Origin: Symbiodinium natans
Lineage: Eukaryota; Sar; Dinophyceae; Suessiales; Symbiodiniaceae
Direction of reading: 5' to 3'
NCBI GenBank assembly: GCA_905221605.1
Contig: CAJNDS010002546.1
Location: forward strand, 1,164,371-1,228,370
Length of the DNA: 64,000 nt
In this document: piece after piece, positions 1 through 11,067 of the stretch
Position numbering within the stretch: position 1 is the first letter of the stretch
Layout of the letters: each line of letters opens with the position of its first letter
The notes under the pieces: model-generated
What the model was told of the DNA's origin: nothing
The model's database searches: none
Seen by the model: only the letters and a program-made list of their open reading frames with translations
Program-made: the position numbers and the translations under genes

Positions 1-871
1 CATGTCCTTTCTGGTGCTCCTTGCAATGGTGCACCTCACTTCGACTCACGATCGGCTCACCTGCCCCAAGCATCTTGGGGCAGAGGCTGGGGCAGGTAAA
101 GACGACTTGGAGCGCGCATGTTGAGATGACTGGCAATTCTCACTTCTCCTAAAACTGCAAGGGCTCTCAGAGTCGTTGCAAAGCCTCCGCTCTGTGTGGA
201 CATCTGGGCCTATGCCTCGCGAATTGGAATGACTCTCGTTTTTTTGCTTGTAAAGAGCCACCCGGGCCCATTGAACTTGATCGGACCGATGCTCTAGGAA
301 AGTAGGGTAAGTATCTTTGTACAGGCACGGCACCGATCCACCAATGGCTCAACGCTGCATGTTCTCGAGCTACTGTACAGCTTGCTCCGAGTCTGATGCG
401 AAGCTGTGGCATTGCATACTTCGTATTCCAGATTGCCACCCCCATGCTATCCAAGAGCACGGATATCGCGGCGGCGTAAGTCGAAAAGAAAAGCTCTCAG
501 GCTTTGCTTGGCCGGGCAAGTCCGCGACGAATGTCGAGCCAAGCACCGGTAAGACTGGCCAAGTACGCAAGCGCATTTTCTCATAACGGCAAGCGCAACT
601 TTGATTGCCGTGCTGGCAGCAAGTTCATCATACTCTGTGTCAGTGGTTTGTTGTCGGTCCCGAGCTGACTTTCCTGCCGCTTGCACAATCGCTGAGATCA
701 GTGCATCATTGGTGTGCGGACATGTGTGCTACCTATGGTAGTTTTTGCACATGAGCATGTTCTATTGGATGCTGATCATCATCGTGCTTGGTAACTTTGG
801 GCTCAAGTGCAAGTAAGAAAGCAAGAGCGAGCACAAGAGATTCGCGAGACCGGCACACTTTTGGCGCCAAG
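1..871. other. intergenic, upstream of the P450 gene
   Basis: I see no convincing gene here. Positions about 201-490 are a diverged copy of the sequence found just downstream of the P450 gene (about 4581-4860). The rest is unique and ordinary. A reading frame continuous with the P450 extends up to 788, but it begins with TTG rather than ATG, so I treat 788-871 as 5' leader. Confidence 0.6.
201..490 (+). repeat. direct repeat flanking the P450 gene, copy 1
   Basis: This stretch matches 4581-4860 in order and orientation, with many differences. Shared landmarks are GCTTGTAAAGAGCC, TTGTACAGGCAC, GTACAGCTTGC, GCGA followed by GTCTGTGGCAT-like sequence, GTATTCCAG and TCGAAAAGA. The two copies bracket the P450 gene, which could mean a tandem gene array in which this is the downstream flank of a copy beyond the left edge. 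I found no reductase-like coding end in 1-200, so a dispersed repeat is equally possible. Confidence 0.6.
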
Positions 872-3800
872 ATGACTCTCGACTCCAGCTCCCCGGCAAG
901 ATCTCACTTGGTGGCTGCTTGTTTGCCCGTGGGCGGAGCAGTGGTCGTCCTAGGCGGCCTGGCGATCTGGAAGCGCAAGCAAGCATCCAAAGCTCAGGAG
1001 TCTGAGTCAGCAGAGTCGTTGCCTTTGCCTCCTCTTGTGTCAGGGGGCAGCTGGCTCTTTGGCCACTTGACAGAACTGGCGGGTGAGCAGCGCTATGACA
1101 CCATCAAGGCTTGGGCTGAGAAGCACGGCTCGACCTTCCGCATTCGCTTGCCCTTGTGGCACAGAAGTGGCTTCCTGGGTATGCAACGTGCGCACGGAGT
1201 AGTGGTCATGTCCAAGGAGGATCAGCTCAAGGGCCTGGGCGGCCACGAGAGCCCTTTCGAGGAGCGCACTTCCACGGATGTCATCTTCGGGAACTTGATC
1301 TTCAGCGGCTTGACCATGGGCTGGCACAAGGGTGGGCACGACCATGCCCAGAGGAAGAAAGAGCTGCTGAAGGCCATGGCTCCGAAAGTGTTGAGGCAGC
1401 GGCTGCCGGAGCTCTTTGCTTGTGCCCAGGAGTTTTGCGACCGTGCGCAGCAGCAGGCAAGTGCCAGCGGCGGCAGCGTGGAGGTGCATGCGAATGAGGA
1501 GATGGTGCGCATCATCTGCGACATGTTTGCCAGCGCCCAGATGACGGGCTACCGCATGGGCTCCGTGTCGCGCGACGGGCCAGGCGACGCCTTCTTGAAT
1601 GACATGGATGAGACCCTGAACTACTCTCTCAGCGCCACGGGATGGATGGGGTATCACCCCCTGAGCCGACTGTTCATCGGCCTCTCGGGCCTCCTTTCTC
1701 CCGCTGGCCGCCAAGCACGGGCGGCTCGAAACCGATTCTTCGAGACCGCTGCCACAATCCTGGCAGCACACGAGCAGAAGGAGGCAGATGGCCGCTACGA
1801 TGAGAGGCGAGACGGCGTGAACATCGCGGGGGTGGTTGCAAAGCTTTACAAGCAGGGCAAGGTGTCACGCAGGGATTCTGTGTCCGACCTGGTGAACTAC
1901 ATCTTCAGCTCCCATGACACGGGTTTCGGCATGGCTTTCTGCGTCCACGCTCTGTCTTCCAGGCCCGAGCTGCAGCAGGCGTTGCGCGAGGAATTGGAGG
2001 TGGCCCTTGCAAGCTGCGGCGGCAGCGCCGTGGACCTTGCAGCAGCTGACGCGGCGCTGTTCGTGTCGGCAGACGAGCGCCTGCCGCTTTTCAATGCCGT
2101 GCTCAAGGAGTCACTTCGTCTATGGCCGGCTCCACTGTGGCCTGGTACCTGCCCTTTGCTACCAACAGGTGGCTTGACCTGGCGGGAGTGCAGGAGGAGC
2201 AGCAGTCTCGGGGGCTTCCGGGTGCCCAAGGATTGGATGGTTTGTGTGCCCTTCTACCAGGCGCAGCGGGATTTGAGTACTTGGGGCAGCGATGCGGAGG
2301 AGTTTCGGCCAGAGCGATGGCTGCAAGCGGGAGCAAACGTGCCAGTGGGTGCCTACACACCTTTCTCCAGTGGACTTCGCGCATGCCCTGGCATGAACCT
2401 TGGAAACACTGTCCTGAGAGTAACTCTTGCCACTTTGCTCTTGCGGCATGACATTCTGCCCGTGCGAAATCCTAGGGACACCAGCATCTTGGCACTTTAC
2501 CACGGCGGATTGCAGTGCGCCCTGCGGCCACAGGTGCGGGAAGAGCTGCCTTGCCTCATCAAATCGAAAGGCATGCAGCGTGAGCTCAAGGCTGCGCCAA
2601 AGCCACCATCAGCTGTCGGCAACGGCCACAGCAAAGAATTGCACGACAAGCCCCTGCTGGTGCTGTACGGCTCCAACATGGGAACCTGTGAGGAGCTGGC
2701 AGACCGTTGGGTGAGTCTTGGTGAGATGCTAGGCATGCCTTGCAGCAAGGCGTCCTTGGCTGAGGCCATCAGCAGCGACGGCCCCGTGGATCTTCGTTCT
2801 GCTGGCACAGATTGTATTGTTGCGATCATCACCAGCACGTACAATGGCCAAGCCCCAGACAACGCGGTGGACTTCGAAAGATGGCTCGAGTCCGATGGGG
2901 CAAGCGCTACCGTTCGAAACCTTCGGTTCGCTTGCTTTGGCGTCGGCAACCGGCAGTGGACCAACACCTTCTTGTCCTTCCCCAGACGTTTGCAAACTCG
3001 CTTGGAAGAGCTCGGTGCTGTGGCGCTGGTGCCCATGGGCGAGGGCGATGCGAATTCAGGGCAAGTGTCGTCAGCCTTCGATGCTTGGAATCGCTCTCTG
3101 TTTTCAGAAATCTTCAAGACTTTCAAGCTGCCAGTCCCTGCGGGCATCCAAGATTCTCTCAATCCAAGCTTCGAGGTCGCGCTGCATGTGGGCATGGAAG
3201 CCAGAGAGATCCAGGGTGGGGATGCAACGTTGATCTTGGAAGACGCGCTGGCGCGGGCCAAGGGCAGCTTCTTGAAGAACTGCCGGTCTTGGGTCACGCA
3301 GGTGAGCCTGAACAGAGAGCTCCTCACGGACGAGGCAGTAGCTCAGGGGCGTTCCACCCGCCATATCGAGGTGGACTTGCCCGAAGGTCACGGCTACAGA
3401 GCCGGTGACCATCTCGGGGTATGGGGTGCCAATCCGGATGAGGTGGTAGCAGCTCACATGGACTACTTCCGTTTGCCTCATGATTCCGTTGTCTCTCTGT
3501 CTCTGCTCCGGGAGTCTGATGCATCATGCCTGGTACCACTGCGTCGCAAGACTGACGTCTGGAGCACGCTTGCTTACTGCTTCGATCTGCAGCAGCCCGC
3601 AAGCATGGCGCAAATCGGAATTCTTGCTCCTCTGGCTGCTTGCCCCGCAGAGAGAGCTGACTTGGAGCAACTTTCCAGCGATGCTGGATGTCATGCGGCA
3701 AAAGTCCTGGCAGGCAAGCGGACGCTGTTGGAGATCCTCAAAGCTTACGGCTCCGTGAAGCTTCAGTTCGGGAAGTTCCTGGGAATGTTGCCCGCGATGA

Positions 3801-4474
3801 AGCCCAGGTTCTACTCCATTTCATCGTCCCCAATCAAGTGTCCGAACAGCTTAAGCATCACGGTGAGTGTAGTGACAGGCACTACGCCGTCAGGCAGGAA
3901 GCACATTGGAGTCTGCTCGAACCACCTCAAAGAGCAGCCTCGATTGCGCCCGGCAAGTGTAGGCTTGCCTGCTGATGCTGAGCATTACATGCCACTGATC
4001 CTGTTCGTGAAAGATTCTGGTGGTCTTTTCAGGTTGCCAGAGCCCAACGTTCCAGTCATCATGGTGGGGCCCGGCACAGGCGTCGCTCCCATGCGCGGCT
4101 TCCTACAAGAGCGTGCTGCGCAGGGGGCCAGAGAAAACATCTTGTTCTTTGGCTGCCGTGACCGACACGAGCTCCTTTACCAGAGTGAATTGGAAGAGTT
4201 GCAAGCTTCCGGATACCTGAAGCTGTTTGTTGCGCTTTCCAGGGAGCCTTCGGTACCCAAGGCGTACGTTCAGAACCTCATCGAGCAAGAAAGCGATCTG
4301 GTAGTTGATTTCTTGCAGCGAGGCGCACGCATCTACGTGTGTGGAGATGCCTCCAGGATGGCGCCAGAGGTTCGTGCCACATTCCAGCGCGTTGCAGAGA
4401 AGATCGGATTGGGCGACTCCTTTGTGGCATCGATGGTGAAGCAAGGCCGCTACTGCGAAGACGTTTGGGCCTGA
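872..4474 (+). CDS. self-sufficient cytochrome P450 fused to NADPH-P450 reductase, membrane-anchored
   Basis: A single uninterrupted reading frame of 1,200 residues. Residues about 12-33 are a hydrophobic membrane anchor, followed by a proline-rich hinge (LPLPPL). The P450 part shows the I-helix (SSHDTG, about 345), the ExxR motif (ESLR, about 412) and the haem loop FSSGLRACPG with ligand Cys505. The reductase part shows an FMN/flavodoxin start (LYGSNMGT, about 595), the FAD motif RFYSIS (about 980), the NADPH motif GPGTGVAPMRG (about 1066) and the usual end YCEDVWA. This is the layout of bacterial CYP102 (BM3) and fungal CYP505, which hydroxylate fatty acids and draw electrons through their own FAD/FMN domain. 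The substrate here is unknown. The anchor suggests a membrane location, unlike soluble BM3. I chose ATG 872 because the open frame further upstream starts at TTG. No introns are apparent. Confidence 0.93.
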   Translation: MTLDSSSPARSHLVAACLPVGGAVVVLGGLAIWKRKQASKAQESESAESLPLPPLVSGGSWLFGHLTELAGEQRYDTIKAWAEKHGSTFRIRLPLWHRSGFLGMQRAHGVVVMSKEDQLKGLGGHESPFEERTSTDVIFGNLIFSGLTMGWHKGGHDHAQRKKELLKAMAPKVLRQRLPELFACAQEFCDRAQQQASASGGSVEVHANEEMVRIICDMFASAQMTGYRMGSVSRDGPGDAFLNDMDETLNYSLSATGWMGYHPLSRLFIGLSGLLSPAGRQARAARNRFFETAATILAAHEQKEADGRYDERRDGVNIAGVVAKLYKQGKVSRRDSVSDLVNYIFSSHDTGFGMAFCVHALSSRPELQQALREELEVALASCGGSAVDLAAADAALFVSADERLPLFNAVLKESLRLWPAPLWPGTCPLLPTGGLTWRECRRSSSLGGFRVPKDWMVCVPFYQAQRDLSTWGSDAEEFRPERWLQAGANVPVGAYTPFSSGLRACPGMNLGNTVLRVTLATLLLRHDILPVRNPRDTSILALYHGGLQCALRPQVREELPCLIKSKGMQRELKAAPKPPSAVGNGHSKELHDKPLLVLYGSNMGTCEELADRWVSLGEMLGMPCSKASLAEAISSDGPVDLRSAGTDCIVAIITSTYNGQAPDNAVDFERWLESDGASATVRNLRFACFGVGNRQWTNTFLSFPRRLQTRLEELGAVALVPMGEGDANSGQVSSAFDAWNRSLFSEIFKTFKLPVPAGIQDSLNPSFEVALHVGMEAREIQGGDATLILEDALARAKGSFLKNCRSWVTQVSLNRELLTDEAVAQGRSTRHIEVDLPEGHGYRAGDHLGVWGANPDEVVAAHMDYFRLPHDSVVSLSLLRESDASCLVPLRRKTDVWSTLAYCFDLQQPASMAQIGILAPLAACPAERADLEQLSSDAGCHAAKVLAGKRTLLEILKAYGSVKLQFGKFLGMLPAMKPRFYSISSSPIKCPNSLSITVSVVTGTTPSGRKHIGVCSNHLKEQPRLRPASVGLPADAEHYMPLILFVKDSGGLFRLPEPNVPVIMVGPGTGVAPMRGFLQERAAQGARENILFFGCRDRHELLYQSELEELQASGYLKLFVALSREPSVPKAYVQNLIEQESDLVVDFLQRGARIYVCGDASRMAPEVRATFQRVAEKIGLGDSFVASMVKQGRYCEDVWA

Positions 4475-4580
4475 CAGCTTTCAAACAAGGAAGCGCAAGA
4501 CGTCAAGCGTCAACACATACGGGCTGTCTGTGTTGGCAGCTCTTGCTTGTACAGAGGTCCTCAAATTGCACGGACTTCTT

Positions 4581-4860
4581 GCATACCTGGGCCTGATTTT
4601 AATTGATTGGAGATGACTGAATCAGCACCTCATTTCTGCTTGTAAAGAGCCGCAACTAAGGGCATGATATGGATGCATTTTGAAGAGTGGGATGTTTACC
4701 TTGTACAGGCACCGATCAGCCCTTCAATGGCATGTTTTCAGAGCTTTTGTACAGCTTGCCAGCTTGCTCGATGCGAGTCTGTGGCATACTGTTGTATTCC
4801 AGGTCATCCAGGAGTTCACAAGTGTGTTTCAAACGATTCACATCGAAAAGAGGCCGCTTC
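4581..4860 (+). repeat. direct repeat flanking the P450 gene, copy 2
   Basis: Diverged second copy of 201-490, beginning about 107 nt after the P450 stop codon. The copies keep the same order of short conserved blocks, so they share one origin and are not a chance match. Confidence 0.6.
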
Positions 4861-4909
4861 TGCCTGAACGACAGCTTGTGCAGCTATCCATTCGAAGAGC
4901 AGCTGCAGA

Positions 4910-5001
4910 CTATAGCCCCCTTAGGAAGTACTATTCATCTGTCTAAAACCCAAAGGTATATTCAAAGTATTACGTCTATTCAGGTTCTAAGGGGAGTATA
5001 G
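4910..5001. mobile_element. introner-family element (family I), intergenic copy
   Basis: About 92 bp with imperfect terminal inverted repeats: CTATAGCCCCCTTAGGAA at the left, and a right end whose complement reads CTATACTCCCCTTAGAA. Its interior AAAACCCAAAGG resembles the AAAACCCAAGAGGAT core of the copies at 47312-47566, 48756-48860 and 51163-51284. TATA occurs at both ends, which may be the target duplication. This copy lies outside any gene I can see. Confidence 0.65.
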
Positions 5002-5082
5002 TATAGATACTGATGCTAGAGTTTATAGTATCTGATGTCGCCACTATCCATCCTGGCAGGCTGTGCGTGTCCCGTGAGTCGC

Positions 5083-5103
5083 GCGCCGCCATTTTGGCTC
5101 ATG
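5083..5103 (+). other. possible relict dinoflagellate spliced leader
   Basis: GCCATTTTGGCTCA at 5088-5101 is identical to the core of the conserved 22-nt dinoflagellate spliced leader; counting flanks, 17 of 21 defined bases agree. Genomic copies of the leader are known as traces of mRNA reinsertion. It lies 663 bp before the next start codon, so it is not clearly attached to a gene, and a chance match is possible. Confidence 0.45.
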
Positions 5104-5765
5104 TTGCGTTGTTGATGGGCAGGCGTTTTTCTCCGAAGAGTGGACGGCCAGGCAGGGAAGCCAACCATTAACCTCGGCCCTTGAACGACAACTCAAAGCG
5201 TGTTTGCGACAAGTCTTCGTTGCATGACCAGCCAGTTTACACGCAGTTTACACGGGTGGTGGCTCAGGGTATGGCGAAAGCACTGCCAGTCTAAATGGCC
5301 TCGCGGTCAGATTCCCCCATTTCCCCCCTCCCCCTGTGCTCAGTGGGACCCTGAACTCAGTCAAACCTGGGGGCTAGGGCTCCCTCGTCCCAGCATGTGA
5401 AAAATGGGCCTAAACCCCCCCCAACCTGGCTGTAAAACCTCCAGCCCAGCAGGACTGTGACAAGCACCACCGATTCGTAAACCAAGCTGCTTGATATTGC
5501 TTGATATTGCTTGATGTTTCTCAGAACATCCTGCAGGCTTCTCATGGGCACCCAGATGCCGAGCGAATCGCTTGGAAGCTCAAGGTGTCGCTGCATTCGG
5601 AAAAGGTCTTTTGTCAGCCAGGTAGAACGTGACCTGTTGCTTTCTGATGTCTGCGCCTTGTCCATTGCCACGAAATCACCCCAAGACTTCTTCATATCCG
5701 CAGCTGTCTCAAGCATCATACGGCCTTAGGCTGCAATAAAGGACACATCAAGCAGTTTTGGTCCC

Positions 5766-8700
5766 ATGACGTGCAACGTGCCCTTCGTAGTGCTGGTGCT
5801 TGCCTGCGGGACGTTGGCGTGCGAAGGCGCTGGCTCCGGCCGGTGTTCAGTGGCCAATGAGACCACGGGGCTTCTCCAACTCCACGCTGCCGGGAGGCTC
5901 CCAAACGCCACTTCGTTCTTGCAAAGGGCGGGGCATTCGATGGCAACCGGTGCGGCTGGGACCTACACTGTGTTTGAGGATTTCGAGGACAACCTGTGGC
6001 TCATCCGCTTGGAGTTTCTGGGAACAGAAAGCGACGAGAAGGGGCGGGTTACAGACAGCAGCACCAGTGGCAGCGGTGGCGCTGAGGGCTCGGCAAAGTT
6101 CCTGACTGGAATGGTCTTTCCTTACAAGAGCTCGTTGTGGTTCTCTTATTTCAAACCCTCAATGTCGCCAGTCACCAGCCAAGTGGGCACGACTCTCCAG
6201 ACTTGGGTGCGCTTCCCGGGGCCCTCTACAGCAGACAACTACAAGATTGGCCACACCATGATCGGCTTCGACTCTTCCGCTGCCGGGAGCAAGCTGCTTT
6301 TCCTGGATTCCTCCGGAGCGGACTTGCTGCATCTTGGACTGGGAATATTGCAGAATCGTATTTGCAAAATTGCAATTGTAATGTGAGGAATGATTCGTGT
6401 ATTGGGGCATTGTTTTGGCTTTCTAGTGCGCAGTACTGTACTGTACTGTACTGTACTGCATTGTATTGGCATTGTAGTGTTTGGTCTGGTTTTTCTTGAC
6501 GCTGTACTGCATGGTTCTGGTAATGGAATGTGGGCGCAATTTCGGAGGTAGGTCTCCCACAAAACTTTTGATGGCTTTTGATGGCTTTTGCACATATGTG
6601 CAGATGTATTTGTAAGCCTCGACTCGAGGTACTACTTCATGTTCCTCCCTGGCTGGTCATTGCCAGGAAGGATAACCCCTCCAACGTCGGCACGGAAGAC
6701 AACATCGCTGGCGCCACTGCTCAACCAGTGGTTGAGAGTGCTGATCAGTGTAGAATCCGCCAGTATCGCCACGGCGAGGGTGTACAGTGAGGGCGGATCT
6801 CTGCTTCTCTACACGTCGCAAGACTTCTCAGCCTTGGGTACGCAGATTTCATCGTCCGGCACTGCAGGCCTGCGGGTCTACTATGTTCGCGATGTCGACC
6901 AGCTGGCGACCTGTAGCAATGGGGTAGCCGGGGTATCATCCCAGACAATCGCGACAGATCAAGGGCAGTGCACATCAAACTTTCAAGCTCCTGCGAGCTG
7001 CATCCCAGGCATGACCTACACCTGCGACGTCCCATCAGCCCTCCCGTTGGGGACACACAACCTGGTGTGCACAGGCTCCGACACTGCAAGCAGTGAGACC
7101 TACAGCTTCGAGGTAACGGTCCAGGATCAGGAACTGTCATGCCAACGTACAGTGCGCCTTCCAGTCGGGGAGTTGGTTTCCAGTGGGAAACACGACGGTG
7201 GAGTGCGTTGCCCGTGACGCTTCTGGCAACAGTGCCAAGGCCAGCTTCCAGATTCACGTGACCGGAGATGAGGAGCCGCCAGTGTTCACCCAGAGCTCAG
7301 ACATCGTGGTCAACACGAGCAGCGACATCGCCCAGGTTATGTTCCATGTGGAGGTCACAGACAACTGTTCTGCAGTGGTGCCCTATTGTGCTCCAGCTTC
7401 TGGTAGTTTGTTCCCGGTGGGTAGCACCCAGGTGAAGTGCAGTGCAGTGGATACAGCCGGGAATATTGCCAACATGATCTTTCACGTCAATGTCAGTGAG
7501 GACGACGTGGCCTCCAACTCCAGCAACACCGGGGACGGCTGCGGGAGCCAAGGGCCCGTGACCCCCCTGAGCTTCAGCATGCTGCCAAACATTACTGTGG
7601 CGGCCGAGCAGTGCACCGTAGCTCAGGTGACCTTCGATGTGGCGGCCACTGGAGGTTGCGAACCAGAGACGGTGTGCGTGCCTCCGTCCGGGTCCATCTT
7701 TCCGGTTGGCAGTTCCACGGTGACATGCACGGCCACGGATGTGTCTGGCAACGGTGCCAATTCCAGCTTCCAGATTCACGTGACCGGAGATGAGGATCCG
7801 CCAGTGTTCACCCAGAGCTCAGACATCGTGGTCAACACGAGCAGCGACATCGCCCAGGTTATGTTCCATGTGGAGGTCACAGACAACTGTTCTGCAGTGG
7901 TGCCCTATTGTGCTCCAGCTTCTGGTAGTTTGTTCCCGGTGGGTAGCACCCAGGTGAAGTGCAGTGCAGTGGATACAGCCGGGAATATTGCCAACATGAT
8001 CTTTCACGTCAATGTCAGTGAGGACGACGTGGCCTCCAACTCCAGCAACACCGGGGACGGCTGCGGGAGCCAAGGGCCCGTGACCCCACTGAGCTTCAGC
8101 ATGCTGCCAAACATTAGTGTGGCGGCCGAGCAGTGCACCGCAGCCCAGGTGACCTTCGATGTGGCGGCCACTGGAGGTTGCGAACCAGAGACGGTGTGCG
8201 TGCCTCCGTCCGGGTCCATCTTTCCGGTTGGCAGTTCCACGGTGACATGCGCGGCCACGGATGTGTCTGGCAACAGTGCCAATTCCAGCTTCCAGATTCA
8301 CGTGACCGGAGATGAGGATCCGCCAGTGTTCACCCAGAGCTCAGACATCGTGGTCAACACGAGCAGCGACATCGCCCAGGTTATGTTCCATGTGGAGGTC
8401 ACAGACAACTGTGCTGCAGTAGTGCCCTATTGTGCTCCAGCTTCTGGTAGTTTGTTCCCGGTGGGTAGCACCCAGGTGAAGTGCAGTGCAGTGGATACAG
8501 CCGGGAATATTGCCAACATGATCTTTCACGTCAATGTCAGTGAGTACGACGTGGCCTCCAACTCCAGCAACACCGGGGGCGGCTGCGGGAGCCAAGGGCC
8601 CGTGACCCCACTGAGCTTCAGCATGCTGCCAAACATTAGTGTGGCGGCCGAGCAGTGCACCGTAGCTCAGGTGACCTTCGATGTGGCGGCCACTGGAGGT

Positions 8701-8916
8701 TGCGAACCAGAGACGGTGTGCGTGCCTCCGTCCGGGTCCATCTTTCCGGTTGGCAGTTCCACGGTGACATGCACGGCCACGGATGTGTCTGGCAACAGTG
8801 CCAATGCCAGGTTCGAAGTTTTGGTGACTTGTGATGATGTTCCTGGCGCCTATCACCATCGCCGTGGCAAGAAAGGAAAGAAGGATAAAAAAGGCAAGAA
8901 AGATGCAGATGACTAG
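5766..8916 (+). CDS. secreted protein with hyalin (HYR) repeats; one intron and one apparent frameshift
   Basis: Starts with a signal peptide (first ~20 residues, rich in V, L and A, ending CEG). The first exon runs to about 6345 and the frame resumes about 6612 (FMFLPGW); the gap holds a (TGTAC)n-like run and is probably an intron, though I could not fix its borders. From about 6980 the protein consists of HYR modules, recognisable by GSxFPVGxTxVxCxAxDxxGN. Between 7117 and about 7140 the good reading moves by one base: the upstream frame degenerates into CQRTVRLP while the next frame reads HANVQCAFQSGSWFPVGN, a normal HYR strand. This is a frameshift mutation, a sequence error or a missed tiny intron. 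Three 174-residue repeats then follow, and a lysine-rich tail (KKGKKDKKGKK). HYR domains are extracellular adhesion modules. The product is probably secreted or surface-bound; its role is unknown. Confidence 0.75.
7258..8823 (+). repeat. three tandem 522-bp coding repeats
   Basis: Units at 7258-7779, 7780-8301 and 8302-8823, each encoding two HYR modules joined by an Asn/Ser-rich linker (SNSSNTG). By eye the units differ at only a handful of positions, silent sites included. This points to very recent duplication or gene conversion. Confidence 0.92.
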
Positions 8917-10505
8917 CTGTAGCTTCTTTCGATTTCGACACCGAACCCATCCGCGACCCAGCTGCCAGCAGCCTCAATCGGTAGATGAGTAGACAGGAAC
9001 GCTACCCAGCCGCTACCCTATTCAGAACGCATGGCTTTTGTGTAGCTTTCATCACAGCTCTCATGTCAAGTGCTTCAATGTCCAAGAGCTCTTGCGAAAG
9101 CGGCAACTGGCAACTGCTTAGATTCAGACATATATGTTTTGAAGGCGGGAGCCCTAGCGACCGACCGGGCTTTTCATTTTTCTGGTCTGAGTCAGATTGT
9201 CCTCAGGCTGGGGCCCGGTTTCGGATGTTAGTCTGACATGTTTGCTGAGCAAAGCAATGTCTACTTCAGTGCCGCAAGAGTACGAAAATGCAGGCAAAGT
9301 GCCGGTAAAAAAGCGTCTTCCGGCTGAGCAAGGCCACAAAGGCTTGGGCACTGCTCTGGCGCAGCAGAAGAGATGTTCCTTGCCCATGTGGGGACACTGG
9401 ACCGAGAAGCATGCGACACAACCAAGGAACTATAGGACCAGCACAGATTCAGCCTTTTTGTGACTCTGGAAGGCTTTCAGCGCAGCACAGTTCCAGAAGC
9501 AAGCCTTGTAAATCCAACCTGTACCCTAGCTTCAGCAAGTATCGTGGGTTCCGGGGCCTTTTACGGCTTGTGCCCGCGCCACGCAGCCCTCCGAAGCAGT
9601 GGCTGGGGCTTGAGCCCTCACCAAGTGAGTTCATGTTATGCGTGCAGCTGCCTGGTCCTGGGGCACCTCACGCTGCTGATGTCTCGCCACAGCTTCTTTC
9701 TTCGCAGCTAGCAGCCAGCTAGAACTGTCGGGGCATTTTCATGTTCGCAAGTGGCATCGATGTTGTGGTGCTGCTGCATCTTCACAGAACACACATGGAG
9801 ACCTTAGAACCATGTCTGAGGTCAAAAAGCGGCTGGCCGTGCAGATGGTCCAGGGCTGAAAGGAAAGTCATGAACGAGCAGCCCCCACCACAGCCCAAAA
9901 AAGCTGCCAGCAGAATATGGATGCTAATGGATGCCCAGTGCTGGCTCCTGGGAACTGAAGTTGGCTACTGAACACTGCAGGAAGGCCCTTCTTGTCTTGG
10001 TTTCGGTAAAACCACAGAAGGCCTTAAGGGTTTCGGGCTTCTGACAATGCGCTGTCCACTGGTTGGAGGGGCTGCCTTGGGAGGAATATAGGTTTAACGG
10101 TCTGGAAATCTTGAACCATCTTGAAACCCAGATACTGGTTAAAGGCAAAAGGGTTTAGGGCTCAGGCACTCCATGACTTTATGAAGCCCCCCCCCCCATG
10201 GTGAGCAAAAGGCTCTGACCAAAGTGGGAAGCGTGCAGCTCAAGCAGTTCCGCTTGGGAGGCATGCAAGCATGCAAGCAGCAAGCACTCAGAAGCCAATC
10301 CCAAGCGCAGGGTATTGAATAATAGTCATGGAAGTAAAACTTAGTCATAATCATAGTAGCAATAATAATATTGTTAAAAAAACACAAATAATCATAGTCG
10401 TAGTCGTAGTTTTTTGAGGGGTGGTACTGGTCTTGTGCCATGCTGGGGCCCGCAAGGAGAGGTTGTTAGCTGTCCCACAATTTCCTGGAAAGCCATCACC
10501 CTCGG

Positions 10506-10536
10506 TTTAGGGTTTAGGGTTTAGGGTTTAGGGTTT
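10506..10536 (+). repeat. interstitial telomere-like array (TTTAGGG)
   Basis: About four uninterrupted TTTAGGG units between ordinary sequences. Confidence 0.9.
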
Positions 10537-11024
10537 TGCTGTGATAGAGAGTAGATGCTGTGAAAGGTTTCGGAACAAGCTCGAAAGCTTCGTGAGGCGC
10601 GAAGAGCAGCTTTGGCCCGATTGTGGAAGGCCATCTAACACTTTTCTCCCACCCCACGCCGTCCGAGGCGGCAAAGCCACCCAAACCTATTCCTTTTAGG
10701 GTTTAGGCCTAAACTCGGACAACAGTCCACTTCTAAAAACTCATTCAGCTCATGACGTTCGTTGGGTCCGAGAGTTAAAGGAATGGGGGGTCGGGAGGCG
10801 GTCCAGGGGGAAAGTGCCAAGGGAAACAGGGTCCGGTACCCCAAAAAAGGCAAAGGCAGGGGCCCACCTCTGCCAGAGCCACCTCCAGGCAAAAGCGGGT
10901 TTAAGATATGTACTTATAATCCATAGGGGACAAGTACTGGTCCCGAGGAGAACGTGTTCCGGTACCTGCCCCATCGTGGGCGTGACCCCCATGCCGTAAC
11001 GTAGGGGGCGGCCTAGGCCCTGAG

Positions 11025-11067
11025 TTTAGGGTTTAGGGTTTAGGGTTTAGGGTTTAGGGTTTAGGGT
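11025..11067 (+). repeat. interstitial telomere-like array (TTTAGGG)
   Basis: Six TTTAGGG units in tandem. Confidence 0.9.

Larger units (their letters stand above)
4475..5765. other. intergenic, P450 to HYR-repeat gene
   Basis: No gene seen. It contains the second flanking repeat (4581-4860), an inverted-repeat element of the introner family (4910-5001), and a spliced-leader-like sequence (5083-5103). The segment 5490-5515 has a short direct repeat (GCTTGATATT three times). Confidence 0.6.

Noticed and set aside
1040-3327. Minus-strand frames of 243 and 276 residues opposite the P450
   Set aside because: They are opposite a complete P450-reductase with all motifs; GC-rich codon use leaves the other strand open by chance.
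872-4474. Bacterial contamination carrying a CYP102 gene
   Set aside because: The gene has a eukaryote-type membrane anchor, sits between the window's own repeats, and lies among eukaryotic multi-exon genes on the same strand.
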